A program made the translations under genes and the position numbers. Shown here piece after piece: positions 29,793-39,855 of a stretch of 64,000 bases of DNA. Position 1 is the stretch's first letter. Each line of letters begins with the position of its first letter. Below the pieces are notes generated by a model that saw only the letters and a list, made by a program, of their open reading frames with translations, ran no database searches and was not told the origin of the DNA. Source of the stretch: Acetobacter indonesiensis (lineage in GTDB: Bacteria; Pseudomonadota; Alphaproteobacteria; Acetobacterales; Acetobacteraceae); assembly GCF_000963945.1 (NCBI RefSeq), contig NZ_BAMW01000045.1, forward strand, positions 1 through 64,000. The letters run 5' to 3'.

Positions 29793-30872
29793 TCAGCGCC
29801 TCTGTCTGTATGAAGCAAAAACTGAGGCCACTCTGTCAAGCAAGCGTTTTGTTGCTCCCGGTTTGTTGCACGGCAACTCGGCGGCGTCGAAGCGTCCGGG
29901 CTGGATGGTGCCGGGTTCATTCTGGCGGAGTTCTGCGGCTCCCTGCGCCACGGCATGCCATGCAGCCTGCGCAAGCGCCTTTCTGCTGGGGAAAAGGTCA
30001 GGGTCAAGCGGTTCATGGAAAATCACGGCGGCCTGAAGCGATTTCCACTGCACCATCTGCCAAAGGTGCGGCCCCAGATCCATGTCTCCATACCATGAAA
30101 ACACTGGCCGACGCAGGCGCTGCACGGGCAGGCCTTCCAGTTTGTCATAGGAAATGGAAATGGGTTGGATCAGGGGTGTCATGCCCGGTTCGTAACTGAC
30201 TGGCAGCAGGGCCGGGTCCATGCCGTCACGCAGCTTAGGCAGCTTGGCGATGGCAAAAAAGGCAGACATGAACGGTAACACGCGGGAACCGTCGGACGAT
30301 GTGCCCTCGGGGAAGAGGATGAGGTTGTCACCGCCAACCATGCGGCGAATCATTTCATCGCGCTCGCGGCCCGTTGTGCTGCGCTGGCGGCTGACAAAAA
30401 TGGTTCGACCAATTTTGGAGACCAGCCCCATGACCGGCCAGTTTTCAATATCACCCTTCGCAACAAAGACTGATGGCAGAAGGGTGCCCAGAATAGGAAC
30501 ATCCAGCCAGGAGCAATGGTTGGAAATATAAATGACAGGCCGTTCGCCCCGCTGACGGGCTTTCAGGCCACCCACGGTGCCAACCCGTTTGCCAACCACA
30601 CGGATATTGACGCCCAGCAGCTTGCACAGGCCGCCCCAGATAACACGCGTCCATCTTATTTTTGCGGTGCCGGGCACAACCAGAAGGCAGGCTTCAAACC
30701 CGACGGAAAGCGGCACCCAGAACAGAATCCCGCCAAGGCGGATACCGCCACGGATCTGTGCAGACAACGTGCAGAGACGTTCCATCCACGCAGGGAGAGG
30801 CGAGAACCTGTCCGGTTTTGTCAGGTTATCTGTAGCGGACGGCCGCTGCGGGGCCGGGCGGGCGCGGGTCAT
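29793..30872 (-). CDS. plsC: 1-acyl-sn-glycerol-3-phosphate acyltransferase (PlsC family)
   Basis: An inner-membrane lysophospholipid acyltransferase for phosphatidic acid synthesis. The catalytic H-x4-D is His119 to Asp124, and the glycerol-phosphate-binding FPEGTSSDG is at 187-195. A hydrophobic helix at about 46-67 anchors it. At 359 residues it is longer than E. coli PlsC (245), with an added tail past about 290. It precedes miaB by 195 bases, an arrangement common in Alphaproteobacteria. Confidence 0.88.
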   Translation of the reverse strand: MTRARPAPQRPSATDNLTKPDRFSPLPAWMERLCTLSAQIRGGIRLGGILFWVPLSVGFEACLLVVPGTAKIRWTRVIWGGLCKLLGVNIRVVGKRVGTVGGLKARQRGERPVIYISNHCSWLDVPILGTLLPSVFVAKGDIENWPVMGLVSKIGRTIFVSRQRSTTGRERDEMIRRMVGGDNLILFPEGTSSDGSRVLPFMSAFFAIAKLPKLRDGMDPALLPVSYEPGMTPLIQPISISYDKLEGLPVQRLRRPVFSWYGDMDLGPHLWQMVQWKSLQAAVIFHEPLDPDLFPSRKALAQAAWHAVAQGAAELRQNEPGTIQPGRFDAAELPCNKPGATKRLLDRVASVFASYRQRR

Positions 30873-31145
30873 GTTCTTGCCACTGCCTTGGGCTGGCAGG
30901 CTTTACTCTGGCGACAGGAATGAGAAACCATACGCCCTCATAACGCGAAGTTGTGCGGCTGGACAATCTTGCTTCGCATTCCGTGGCTGAGGTGGCAGAA
31001 GGAAAGAAAGAGTAAATATCCCTTCATGTTGTGCCTGATTGACCGTATTTTGGTCATGGTGATGCGGCATGGAGCAAAGCAGACCTTTAAAAAACACGGG
31101 CAGGAAAGCGGTAAGATCGGTGCAACCACAGGCGGAACAAAACGG

Positions 31146-33092
31146 GTGAGGGTGAGCGGAAAAGGCATCCTGAACGGACTCGTGCTGACGGCGAATCGTG
31201 TTGTTGCCGGTTTTTCGTTGTGGAGCGTCGCTGCGGGTGGCTGGGCCCTTGCCGCTGAATCGCAGGCTTATGTGACAAACCTGAAACCGACCGGGCAGGC
31301 CGATCTAGATGCTGCGCTGAAATCGTCCTCTGACCTGTTGAGCCTTCAGGCAACGCACGCCGTGGGGCCGTTTGCATTATCTGGCCGTATCAGAAACGAC
31401 TATGACCGCCTGAAAACCGCGTTGGAAAGTTATGGCTATTACGAAGGCACGGTAAAAATCACGCTGCATCGCGACAAAAGCAAGGATGCGGTGCAGATGG
31501 ACGGCCTGTCGCCAGCACTTTCAAGCTGGATTGAATCCGTGCCGGATAAAGAAAAAATCACAGCCGATATTTCGGTTGAGAAGGGGCCACTTTATCACAT
31601 TGGCTCAGTCAAACTGGTTGACGATAAGAACAATGGCGTTGTTGACCTGACACCCAAGCAAAAAGCCGCTTTTACCCTGAAGCCGGGTGATACCGCTGTT
31701 GCGGAAACCGTGCTTGGTGCAGGCGGCACACTGTTAGATGCCCTTCGTGAAGATGGTCATGCCTTGGCAAAGGTTGAAAAGCCCCAAGCCTATCTGCGTC
31801 CACAAACCCGCACACTTGATGTAGTTTATCCAGTGACGCCCGGCCCGGTACTGAATATCGGGGCAATTGATATTTCCGGGCTCAAACGTGTGCATGAACC
31901 GTTTGTGCGTCGGCAACTCACCGTCAAGGAAGGGCAGCTTTACCAGCCCTCCAAAATTGATGCCGCGCGGCAGGATCTGTCCGGGCTTGGTGTTTTTTCA
32001 AATGTGGGCGTGAAGGATGGCTCGACCGAGCCGGTAAACGGCACCATGCCGCTGGATTTTACATTCAAGGAAGCCAAGCGCAGGGCTATTGGGGCCGAAG
32101 CGGGCTATTCAACAGATCTGGGTGTGCGTGGGGGTGTAACCTGGACTCATTATAACCTGCTGGGCAATGCTGAACGCTTGAAGCTGACTGCACTGGTTAC
32201 CGGGCTTGGTGGGTCCGCCCAGCAAGGGCTGGGCTATGACGTGTACGCTGATTTCTTCAAGCCCGGCTTTTATAGCCGCAAGCAGAATCTGAGTGTGCGT
32301 GTTGAAGGGCTGCGGCAGTTGTTCTGGTCATACCGTCAGACAGCCATTCTGGTTCGTGCCGGGCTGACGCGCCAGATTGGCAAATATTGGAACGTGAACT
32401 TCGGCGTTTCTGGCGAGCAGGAAGAGATTGAACAGTTTGGCGTGACTCGCGATTACACCATTGGCTCCATTCCATTGGGGGCGACCTTTGATAATACGGG
32501 GCTTGGTAACCCGATTGAGCCTGCCACACATGGCATCAGGGCCAACGTGAACGTGGCGCCCTCAATCTCACTGGGAAACAAAGGCAGCGGGACGTCTTTC
32601 TTCGCCATTATGAATGCGACGGCGTCTTACTATTTTGACCTCAAACATCTGGGCATCAGCAAGCCGGGGCGCAGTATTCTGGCTATTCGTGGCACGGTTG
32701 GCAGTATTCAGGGTGCGACGACCTATGACATTCCGCCTGACCAGCGCCTGTATGCTGGTGGTAGTGCAACGGTGCGCGGGTATCGTTGGCAGGGCGTTGG
32801 GCCGCAATATGGCCGCACACGCTACGCTATTGGTGGCACGTCACTGGATGCGGGGACGATTGAATACCGTCAGCGGCTGTTCAAAAGCTTCGGCATGGCC
32901 GGGTTTGTCGATGCCGGGCAGGTTGGCAGCAGCAGTTCGCCCTTTACCGGCACGTTGCGGGTCGGTGCCGGTGGCGGTGTGCGTTATTACACGCCTATCG
33001 GGCCGGTGCGGATAGACGTTGCCGTACCGCTAAACCGTGCCCCACGCGGTGATAAGTGGGATCTGTATATTGGGCTTGGAGAAACATTCTGA
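31146..33092 (+). CDS. tamA: TamA, outer-membrane BamA-family protein
   Basis: TamA and TamB form a trans-envelope machine that helps outer-membrane assembly and lipid transport. After a signal peptide come POTRA-like repeats (roughly to 310) and a 16-strand-type barrel ending in Phe, as barrel proteins do; GGSATVRGYRWQG late in the protein is the family's loop motif. The start is uncertain: the frame opens at 30951. I chose the GTG at 31146 because AGGCGGA lies nine bases ahead and the signal peptide follows directly; this gives 648 residues. Its stop overlaps the tamB start. Confidence 0.88.
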   Translation: MRVSGKGILNGLVLTANRVVAGFSLWSVAAGGWALAAESQAYVTNLKPTGQADLDAALKSSSDLLSLQATHAVGPFALSGRIRNDYDRLKTALESYGYYEGTVKITLHRDKSKDAVQMDGLSPALSSWIESVPDKEKITADISVEKGPLYHIGSVKLVDDKNNGVVDLTPKQKAAFTLKPGDTAVAETVLGAGGTLLDALREDGHALAKVEKPQAYLRPQTRTLDVVYPVTPGPVLNIGAIDISGLKRVHEPFVRRQLTVKEGQLYQPSKIDAARQDLSGLGVFSNVGVKDGSTEPVNGTMPLDFTFKEAKRRAIGAEAGYSTDLGVRGGVTWTHYNLLGNAERLKLTALVTGLGGSAQQGLGYDVYADFFKPGFYSRKQNLSVRVEGLRQLFWSYRQTAILVRAGLTRQIGKYWNVNFGVSGEQEEIEQFGVTRDYTIGSIPLGATFDNTGLGNPIEPATHGIRANVNVAPSISLGNKGSGTSFFAIMNATASYYFDLKHLGISKPGRSILAIRGTVGSIQGATTYDIPPDQRLYAGGSATVRGYRWQGVGPQYGRTRYAIGGTSLDAGTIEYRQRLFKSFGMAGFVDAGQVGSSSSPFTGTLRVGAGGGVRYYTPIGPVRIDVAVPLNRAPRGDKWDLYIGLGETF

Positions 33093-36000
33093 TGGCGGCG
33101 CATGACGAGGATACAGCACCGCGCCGCCGTTCTGTTCTGCGCCGTACAGGCCGTATTGCTGGGTTAACGGTTGGTGTTCTGGCAGGTGTGGCCGGGTTGG
33201 CCGTGGGTGTTATTCTGGTCGGGGCAAATACGGGGCCGGGCCGCAGGGTATTAATGCAGCAGACCACGGCGCTGACGGGCGGCATGGTCAATATTACCGG
33301 GCTTACCGGGCGGTTTCCTGACAAGTTTCATCTGGACTCAATTGCCCTGAAAGACAAACAGGGTGTCTGGCTGTCCCTGACCAATATTGACCTGAACTGG
33401 TCCCCGCTTAGTCTGGTTGCGCGGACGGCGCGTATTTACGCCATCACGGCTGATCAGTTGGCTATTCCGCGCTTGCCTGTGTCAGACAGCACGGCTGCGC
33501 CTTCGACCCCGTCAAACAGCAAATCCAATCTGGGTATCGGTATTGATATTCAGAAGCTGGCTGTGAAGCGTATTGATGTCGGGGCTCCGTTAGCGGGGGT
33601 GCCTGCTAGCTTCTCCCTTGGTGGTCATGGGCGTCTTTCCTCTATTGACCCCGTCATGAATGGGCTGACGCTGCCATCGTTGCCGAAATCTGACATTGCG
33701 CTGACCGTAAAGCGGCTTGATGCGGAGGGCCTGATTGATCTGGCAACCACCACAGGAGGTGGCAAGCTGGGCCTGCATCTGGATGCCAAAGAAGGGAATG
33801 ACGGGTTTGCAGCCTCCAAGCTGCAAATGTCGCAACTGACACCTTTAGCGCTTTCTCTGGATATCAAAGGGCCTACTAACGCGGCCGTTCTGGCATTTTC
33901 TGCTGGGGCGGGGTCAATTACCGCTAAAGCCAATGGCGTGCTTGATCTGTTAGGCGAAAAACTTGGTAGCCTGACTGCACAGCTTGATGCGCCGAAAATG
34001 GCCCTGCGGCCTGATCTGGGGTGGGATGCGATTCATCTGGTGGCCCAGCTAAAAGGCAAGATGACGCAGCCGGATGGCACTGGCAGTTTACAGATTGATC
34101 GACTGTCGGCTTCGGGCGCGGGTGTGGGTTCTCTTAAAGCTACATTTGACGGGCAGAGCGGTCGTCCCGGCGTGGCCGATCTGTTGCACCTGGTCATGAC
34201 GGCTGACGGAATTCGTCTGCCCGGTTCTGCGCCAACCCTGCTGGCGAGTGCCCCGCTTCAGTTGGATGCCAAACTTGCCCCGCAGGAAGCGGGAAAGCCT
34301 TTGGTGCTGGATGTATCACATCCGCTGTTGCATCTGACAGGCAACGTGCAGACGGCGGCACCGCAACGGGGCACCTTGGCCTTGACGCTGGCTGACCTGC
34401 GACCATTCGGCCAGATGGGGAACACGCCCCTGCAAGGCCAGATGGGTCTGAACGCCAAGTTCGATCTACCCGCCAAGCCAGAGGGCGACACCCATGTCAG
34501 TGCTGATGGCACGTTGGCCATCACGGGTGGCCAGCCGCAGGCAGTCGGGCTGATTGGCCCGAAGGGCACGTTCTCGCTTGTGACGACCCTTCGTCCGCTA
34601 GCGCCCAGCAAAGAAGCAAGCGTGGCCCAACCTGCGAAGGAAACGGCTGAAAACCATCAGACTGCGCCAACAAAAAGCCTCCCGAGTGCGCAGCCTACGG
34701 CAGAAAACGGCGGTAAAACCTCTCCGGCACCGGTGAAAGTGGCGGCGCAGGCCTCTTCAGGTGGGCAGCAAGTCGATATCACCAAACTGGCAGTTGATGG
34801 TCAGGCGCTGCATCTGGCTGCGCATGGGCAGGTCAATACCGGGCGCGATATGGATGTGGCCTCGACCCTTGCTCTGCCTGACCTGAGCAAGGCGCTGCCC
34901 ACACTCCGGGGTGGCCTGACGCTGGCCCTGAATGCAAAGGGGCTGATGCAGGATTTTGCTGCAACCTTGCATCTTGAGGGAGACCCCGGCACCGCAACAA
35001 TGCCGCGTGGCCCGGTTGTGCTTGATGCCGCTTTGGAGCATCTGCCCTCCGCACCGGCAGGTACACTTGATGCACATGGCTCGGTCGATAAAGCGCCATT
35101 ATTGCTGAATGCCGCCTTTGCTCAGGATGAAAAAGGTGCCCGTCAGATTGACCTGAAAAAGCTGTCTTGGAACAGCGTTCAGGGTGAGGGAGCGTTATCC
35201 CTGCCACAGGGTGAAGTGGTGCCGCTTGGAAATCTGAGCCTGAAAATTGGCCGTTTGGCTGACTTCCGCAATCTGATTGGTCAGCAGATTGCAGGCGCGC
35301 TTACTGCCTCCGTTCAGACAACACAAGTTGAGGGAAAGCCGCAGGTTTCCCTTAAACTGGACGGCAATGTTGCCACGGCGCAGGCAAAAGTCGGGTCTTT
35401 GTCTCTCGCAGGTACAGTGCGTGACCCGGCAGCTCATCCCAGCCCGGATCTGACCTTGAAGCTGGCAGGTCTTTCTGCTGGAGGTGTAACCGGGCAAGCG
35501 CGTGTGACGGCCAAAGGGCCGGATAACGCCATGGCGCTGACGGCGCAGGTTGGCCCGGCAAGCTGGTCTGGTAGCCCGTTGATGCTGGATACCGCCGCTG
35601 TGCTTGATTTGCCTGCCAAGCAGGTCAAAGTGCAGAAGCTGACGGCGACAGCCAAGGAAGAAAGCCTGAAACTGCTGGCCCCAGCACTTGTCTCATTTGG
35701 GGAGACAATGGGTGTAGACCGGCTGCGGGCCACCCTGATTACACGCGGCGCGCAACCTGCGACAATTGACGTTGCCGGGCGTATGAAGCCCACTTTGTCG
35801 GTTACGGCAGATATCCGCAATGTAACGCCAGCTTTGGCTCGGCCTTTTGCGCCAGATCTGCATGCGCAGGGTGATTTGTCCTTACAGGCCAAGGTGGCTG
35901 GCAGCATGGAGCGGCCAACCGGGCAGGCACATCTGGTTGGGCATGGCCTGCGGCTGGAGGGCAGCACAGCCATGGCGTCAATCCCCGCTCTGAATGTGGA

Positions 36001-37441
36001 TGCTCTGGCTGATCTGGCAGGCACGTCGGCCAAGGTGAATGTGAAAGCCGCCGCCGGGCCCAAACTGGCTTTGACTGTGGCAGGGACGGCTCCGCTCGCA
36101 AAAACAGGGCCGATCAATCTGCGGACAGATGGGCATCTTGATCTGGCGATTGCCAATGGTGTGCTGGGGGCACAGGCGCGACAGGCCAAGGGACAGGTTC
36201 AGCTTGCCATGCAGGTTGCTGGTACTCTGGCTGCGCCAAATGTGACCGGCACGGTTGATCTGCACGACGCAGATTTTCAGGATTTTGCACAAGGTGTGCA
36301 TCTGGCCGACATCAACGGTCGGGTTGTGGGCGCACGTGACAGCGTCCTGATACAAAACCTGACGGCGAAGGCAGGTGATGGCTCATTGGGCGTCAGTGGG
36401 TCTGTGGGGGTCATGGCCCCCGGCATGCCCATAGACATGCACATAACGGCTAAAAATGCCCGTCCGATTTCAAGTGATCTGCTGACGGCCATCATGAATG
36501 CTGACATTGCCATCCGTGGGCAGGTGAGCACACGCATGGATGTTGTGGGCGGTATTGATCTACCGCGTGTGGAAATCAACATTCCCAACTCCATGCCGTC
36601 GTCTGTAGCCCAACTGGATGTCATTCGTCCCGGTGACAAGGTTCCGGACAAAAAAGCAGCAGAAGCCAATACCAAAGCCGCTGTCATCAATCTTGATCTC
36701 AGCGTGACCTCGCCGGGCAAATTCTATGTCCGTGGACATGGGCTTGATGCAGAAATGGCAGGCAAGCTGAAGGTCAAGGGTACATCCCAGGCCCCATTGG
36801 TCAGCGGTGGGTTTGACCTCAAGCGTGGTAATTTTGATCTGGCCGGTATCTCGCTCAACTTCACCAAAGGACGTGTGGCGTTTGACGGAAGCGGCGTAAG
36901 CCACAAGTTGGACCCCACACTCGACTTTGAAGCAGACCGTGTTGTAAGCGGCCAGACCGCCATGCTGAAGGTAGGTGGCTATGCCAGCGCGCCCAAGATC
37001 AGCTTTGTTTCTAACCCGCCGCTGCCGCAGGATCAGGTGCTGGCCATGCTGCTGTTTGGCACGGACGCGCATTCTCTGTCCTCGACCCAGATGGTGGAGT
37101 TGGGGACGGCTTTGGCAACCTTAACCGGCATGACTACTTTTGACCCAATGGGCACTTTGCGCAAAACCCTGCACCTTGACCGTCTGGCTATTGGTGGCGG
37201 GTCTGGGGTGGGTAACGGCGGCACGACCGTTGAAGCCGGGAAATACGTGATGAAAGGCGTGTATGTGGGGGCCAAACAGGCCACATCAGGCTCTGGCACG
37301 CAGGCGCAGGTTCAGGTTGATCTGATGAAAAACCTGAAACTCAACACGACGGTGGGCACTGGGGGGAATGTGACCGGCTTTACAACACCAGAGAACGATC
37401 CGGGCAGCAGTATCGGCTTGCTGTGGCAGCACCGTTATTAA
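33092..37441 (+). CDS. tamB: TamB, translocation and assembly module subunit
   Basis: A very long periplasmic bridging protein, 1449 residues. One hydrophobic helix (about 18-40) anchors it in the inner membrane; the rest consists of repeated beta-strand segments with a hydrophobic groove, and the last 350 or so residues form the TamB (DUF490) domain, with the tail DPGSSIGLLWQHRY ending in an aromatic residue. A Pro/Ala/Lys-rich, low-complexity stretch at about 505-560 looks like a flexible insert. The ATG at 33092 is fused with the tamA stop as TGATG, so translation is coupled. Confidence 0.93.
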   Translation: MAAHDEDTAPRRRSVLRRTGRIAGLTVGVLAGVAGLAVGVILVGANTGPGRRVLMQQTTALTGGMVNITGLTGRFPDKFHLDSIALKDKQGVWLSLTNIDLNWSPLSLVARTARIYAITADQLAIPRLPVSDSTAAPSTPSNSKSNLGIGIDIQKLAVKRIDVGAPLAGVPASFSLGGHGRLSSIDPVMNGLTLPSLPKSDIALTVKRLDAEGLIDLATTTGGGKLGLHLDAKEGNDGFAASKLQMSQLTPLALSLDIKGPTNAAVLAFSAGAGSITAKANGVLDLLGEKLGSLTAQLDAPKMALRPDLGWDAIHLVAQLKGKMTQPDGTGSLQIDRLSASGAGVGSLKATFDGQSGRPGVADLLHLVMTADGIRLPGSAPTLLASAPLQLDAKLAPQEAGKPLVLDVSHPLLHLTGNVQTAAPQRGTLALTLADLRPFGQMGNTPLQGQMGLNAKFDLPAKPEGDTHVSADGTLAITGGQPQAVGLIGPKGTFSLVTTLRPLAPSKEASVAQPAKETAENHQTAPTKSLPSAQPTAENGGKTSPAPVKVAAQASSGGQQVDITKLAVDGQALHLAAHGQVNTGRDMDVASTLALPDLSKALPTLRGGLTLALNAKGLMQDFAATLHLEGDPGTATMPRGPVVLDAALEHLPSAPAGTLDAHGSVDKAPLLLNAAFAQDEKGARQIDLKKLSWNSVQGEGALSLPQGEVVPLGNLSLKIGRLADFRNLIGQQIAGALTASVQTTQVEGKPQVSLKLDGNVATAQAKVGSLSLAGTVRDPAAHPSPDLTLKLAGLSAGGVTGQARVTAKGPDNAMALTAQVGPASWSGSPLMLDTAAVLDLPAKQVKVQKLTATAKEESLKLLAPALVSFGETMGVDRLRATLITRGAQPATIDVAGRMKPTLSVTADIRNVTPALARPFAPDLHAQGDLSLQAKVAGSMERPTGQAHLVGHGLRLEGSTAMASIPALNVDALADLAGTSAKVNVKAAAGPKLALTVAGTAPLAKTGPINLRTDGHLDLAIANGVLGAQARQAKGQVQLAMQVAGTLAAPNVTGTVDLHDADFQDFAQGVHLADINGRVVGARDSVLIQNLTAKAGDGSLGVSGSVGVMAPGMPIDMHITAKNARPISSDLLTAIMNADIAIRGQVSTRMDVVGGIDLPRVEINIPNSMPSSVAQLDVIRPGDKVPDKKAAEANTKAAVINLDLSVTSPGKFYVRGHGLDAEMAGKLKVKGTSQAPLVSGGFDLKRGNFDLAGISLNFTKGRVAFDGSGVSHKLDPTLDFEADRVVSGQTAMLKVGGYASAPKISFVSNPPLPQDQVLAMLLFGTDAHSLSSTQMVELGTALATLTGMTTFDPMGTLRKTLHLDRLAIGGGSGVGNGGTTVEAGKYVMKGVYVGAKQATSGSGTQAQVQVDLMKNLKLNTTVGTGGNVTGFTTPENDPGSSIGLLWQHRY

Positions 37442-37594
37442 GGCTTGATTAACGTAAGCCCTAATAACGTCTAGCAAGAGCATGTTTTCTTGAGCGCGTG
37501 CTCATTGTTTCTCCCCGCTTTTGGGCAGAAATGGCTAATGCCGGGATAATCTTTCGTTAGCCCAGCAGAGGTAGTTCAGCGACCGTGCGCCCCA

Positions 37595-38392
37595 TTATGA
37601 GAAGCTGAAATCGACCACTACGGGCACATGGTCAGATGGTTTTTCCCAATCGCGGGCTTCGCGCACCACGGTCATGCCGCTTAAGTCTGCGACCAGATCG
37701 GGCGTGACCCATACATGATCCAGGCGACGGCCACGGTTGGACTTTTTCCAGTCCTGATTCCGATAAGACCACCATGTATAAAGCTTTTCATCTGCCGGGA
37801 TAAAGTGACGCATGGCATCAACAAAACCGACATCCAGCCACTTTGTCAGACGCTCGGTTTCAGGGGGCGTGTGACTGACAACGTTCAGAAGTTGTTTGTG
37901 GCTCCAAACGTCATGTTCCAACGGGGCAATGTTGAAGTCTCCCACCAGAACGCTGCGTTCGCGTTTGCGGGTGGTGAACCACTCTGTCACTTCCTCCACA
38001 AACGCGAGTTTGTGGGCAAACTTTGGGTTGGTTTCGATATCTGGAATATCGCCCCCTGCGGGCACGTAGAAATCGTGCAGTTCAAGCGGGCCGCTTGGCA
38101 GATGCACCAGCGCCCCGACATGCCGACAGTCTTCCTTGCCGTGCCAGTCAGGCAGTTGTTCCAGCGGGGTGACCGGATGGCGTGAAAGAATAGCCACGCC
38201 GTTATAGCTCTTCATGCCTTTGTAGTGCAGGTGTTCGTAGCCCATTGCCCGGACTGCATCAGCCGGGAAGAGGGGATCAGGCACCTTGGTTTCCTGCAGG
38301 CAGATGATATCTGGCAGCAGATGCGCTGCCAGTTTTTCAAGGCTGGGCAGACGCAGGCGGAGGGAGTTGATGTTCCAGGTCACAAGTCGCAT
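37595..38392 (-). CDS. xthA: Exodeoxyribonuclease III
   Basis: An apurinic/apyrimidinic endonuclease and 3'-exonuclease for base excision repair. Asn7 (in TWNINS), Glu34 (in LQETK), the GDFNIAP loop near 150 and the C-terminal SDHVPV with its catalytic Asp-His are in place. The ATG at 38392 gives 265 residues; a longer frame to 38596 adds 68 codons with no homologous sequence and is not used. It is convergent with tamB. Confidence 0.93.
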   Translation of the reverse strand: MRLVTWNINSLRLRLPSLEKLAAHLLPDIICLQETKVPDPLFPADAVRAMGYEHLHYKGMKSYNGVAILSRHPVTPLEQLPDWHGKEDCRHVGALVHLPSGPLELHDFYVPAGGDIPDIETNPKFAHKLAFVEEVTEWFTTRKRERSVLVGDFNIAPLEHDVWSHKQLLNVVSHTPPETERLTKWLDVGFVDAMRHFIPADEKLYTWWSYRNQDWKKSNRGRRLDHVWVTPDLVADLSGMTVVREARDWEKPSDHVPVVVDFSFS

Positions 38393-38503
38393 GGGCAGGG
38401 CATCGCGCATCCGGGTTTGCGGGGCAAGTGAAATTCGGCACATAAGACAGAACGGGCAGGGTGTATGCCTTGAATTTACCGCATACGGGACCATTTTTGC
38501 AGC

Positions 38504-39586
38504 ATGACGCTTTCTCCTTCGGCTCAGGCGAGCCAGCCTCAGGTTTCTTCCGCAGCGCGTGCGTTGCATGACGCTTTGTTCACGCTTGATAGCCACATCG
38601 ATATTCCGTGGCCGGATCAGGATGACGCGTTTGTGGACACGACAACACGGCGCGTTGACCTGCCTAAAATGCAGCAGGGCGGCATGTCAGCCGGGTGTTT
38701 CGTGGCCTATATTGGTCAGGGGCCCGTAACGGAAAAAGGCCACAGTGACGCCCAGGCACAATGTCTGGCCATGCTGGATACCATTAACCGCATGCAGGGG
38801 ACTCGCAATGGACTGACTGCGCGCGTGTGCCCCACCGTGGCGGAGATGCTGGCCGCTCAGGCTGCTGGGGATCTGGCCGTGGTGCCTGCCGTTGAAAATG
38901 GCTACGCCATGGGTGATGACCCGGCTTTGCTGGCGCAGTTTCGGGCCAAAGGAGCGCGTTATGTGACGCTGACCCATAACGGACATAATGCGCTGGCGGA
39001 TGCTGCCGTGCACCGGCCAAGTTTGGGTGACAAACCGGAGCGGCATGGCGGCCTGTCAGATCTGGGGCGTGAAGCGATTGCCCATATGAACCGGTTGGGC
39101 ATGCTGGTGGATGTTTCTCATTCAGCCAAATCGACCATGTTGCAGGCCACCAAGGTTTCGCGGGTGCCTGTCGTAGCCAGTCATTCCTGTGTGCGAACAC
39201 TGTGTGATCACCCGCGTAATCTGGACGATGAGCAACTGGATGCCTTGAAGGAAACCGGCGGCGTCATTCAGATTACCGCCATGCCCGCTTTTCTGAAGCC
39301 GCGTGACGGCGATGGCCCGCGGTCTGCCAATGTGGCGGATTTTGTGGACCACATTGATTACGTCGTGAAGCGTATTGGTGTGGAGCATGTCGGGATTTCA
39401 TCAGACTTTGATGGCGGGGGTGCCATTGATGGTTGGCAGAATGCCACGCAAGGCGTCAACCTGACGGAAGAACTGCTGCATCGTGGTTATGACCGCAGTG
39501 AAATTGCGGCCTTCTGGGGCGGTAACTTCATGCGTCTTTTGAAAGCGGCAGAAGCCGCAGCGGAACAAACCGCGACCAAGGTCTGA
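38504..39586 (+). CDS. Membrane dipeptidase, peptidase family M19
   Basis: A 360-residue zinc dipeptidase of the renal-dipeptidase family. DSHIDIPW near 29-36 carries the first metal ligands, E129 region VVPAVENGYA the bridging glutamate, and the paired histidines in VDVSHSAKS and VASHSCVR complete the dinuclear site; GISSDFDGGG near 301 is the final conserved stretch. No signal peptide is visible, so the enzyme is likely cytoplasmic. Bacterial relatives cleave dipeptides including D-amino acid ones. Alone in its transcript, divergent from xthA. Confidence 0.9.
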   Translation: MTLSPSAQASQPQVSSAARALHDALFTLDSHIDIPWPDQDDAFVDTTTRRVDLPKMQQGGMSAGCFVAYIGQGPVTEKGHSDAQAQCLAMLDTINRMQGTRNGLTARVCPTVAEMLAAQAAGDLAVVPAVENGYAMGDDPALLAQFRAKGARYVTLTHNGHNALADAAVHRPSLGDKPERHGGLSDLGREAIAHMNRLGMLVDVSHSAKSTMLQATKVSRVPVVASHSCVRTLCDHPRNLDDEQLDALKETGGVIQITAMPAFLKPRDGDGPRSANVADFVDHIDYVVKRIGVEHVGISSDFDGGGAIDGWQNATQGVNLTEELLHRGYDRSEIAAFWGGNFMRLLKAAEAAAEQTATKV

Positions 39587-39855
39587 AAAACACGGTGGGC
39601 AGATTTTCGTTGAATTTGTCCACTTCCTCTCTTGACTTCCTTTATTTTCAAAGAAATCTCCGAAACTGCCTTTATCGGGCAAAGCTCTGCTTTTATAAAA
39701 TCCATATAAATCAATAACTTGATATGTATGGCTAAAAAATATGCAAAGCGTTGAGGAGGGGGGAAATCTGCGGATTTCAGGAGAGATAAGGTGGTTATTC
39801 CACAAACTTATCCACAAGATCGGTGGATGAAATTGTTTTCTCGGAAGAGCGCTTG
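39587..39855. other. AT-rich intergenic region upstream of uvrC with DnaA-box-like sites
   Basis: This 269-base gap is strikingly AT-rich at about 39640-39750. Its right side has a perfect DnaA-box 9-mer, TTATCCACA (39808-39816), next to TTATTCCACA (39795-39804, one extra base). Weaker matches are TTGTCCACT (39616-39624) and, on the minus strand, TCATCCACC (39822-39830). It may be a DnaA-controlled uvrC promoter or an origin-like element; one perfect box is too few to call oriC. Confidence 0.4.
39808..39816 (+). promoter_or_regulatory. Perfect DnaA box
   Basis: TTATCCACA, the canonical high-affinity DnaA-binding 9-mer, located 40 bases ahead of the uvrC start within an AT-rich gap. Confidence 0.45.

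Noticed and set aside
30951-31145. 65 extra N-terminal codons of tamA
   Set aside because: They encode a basic, non-signal-like stretch. A GTG at 31146 with AGGCGGA nine bases ahead starts directly at a signal peptide. Still uncertain.
38393-38596. 68 extra N-terminal codons of exonuclease III
   Set aside because: The family begins at MRLVTWN; the upstream codons are not like any known extension.
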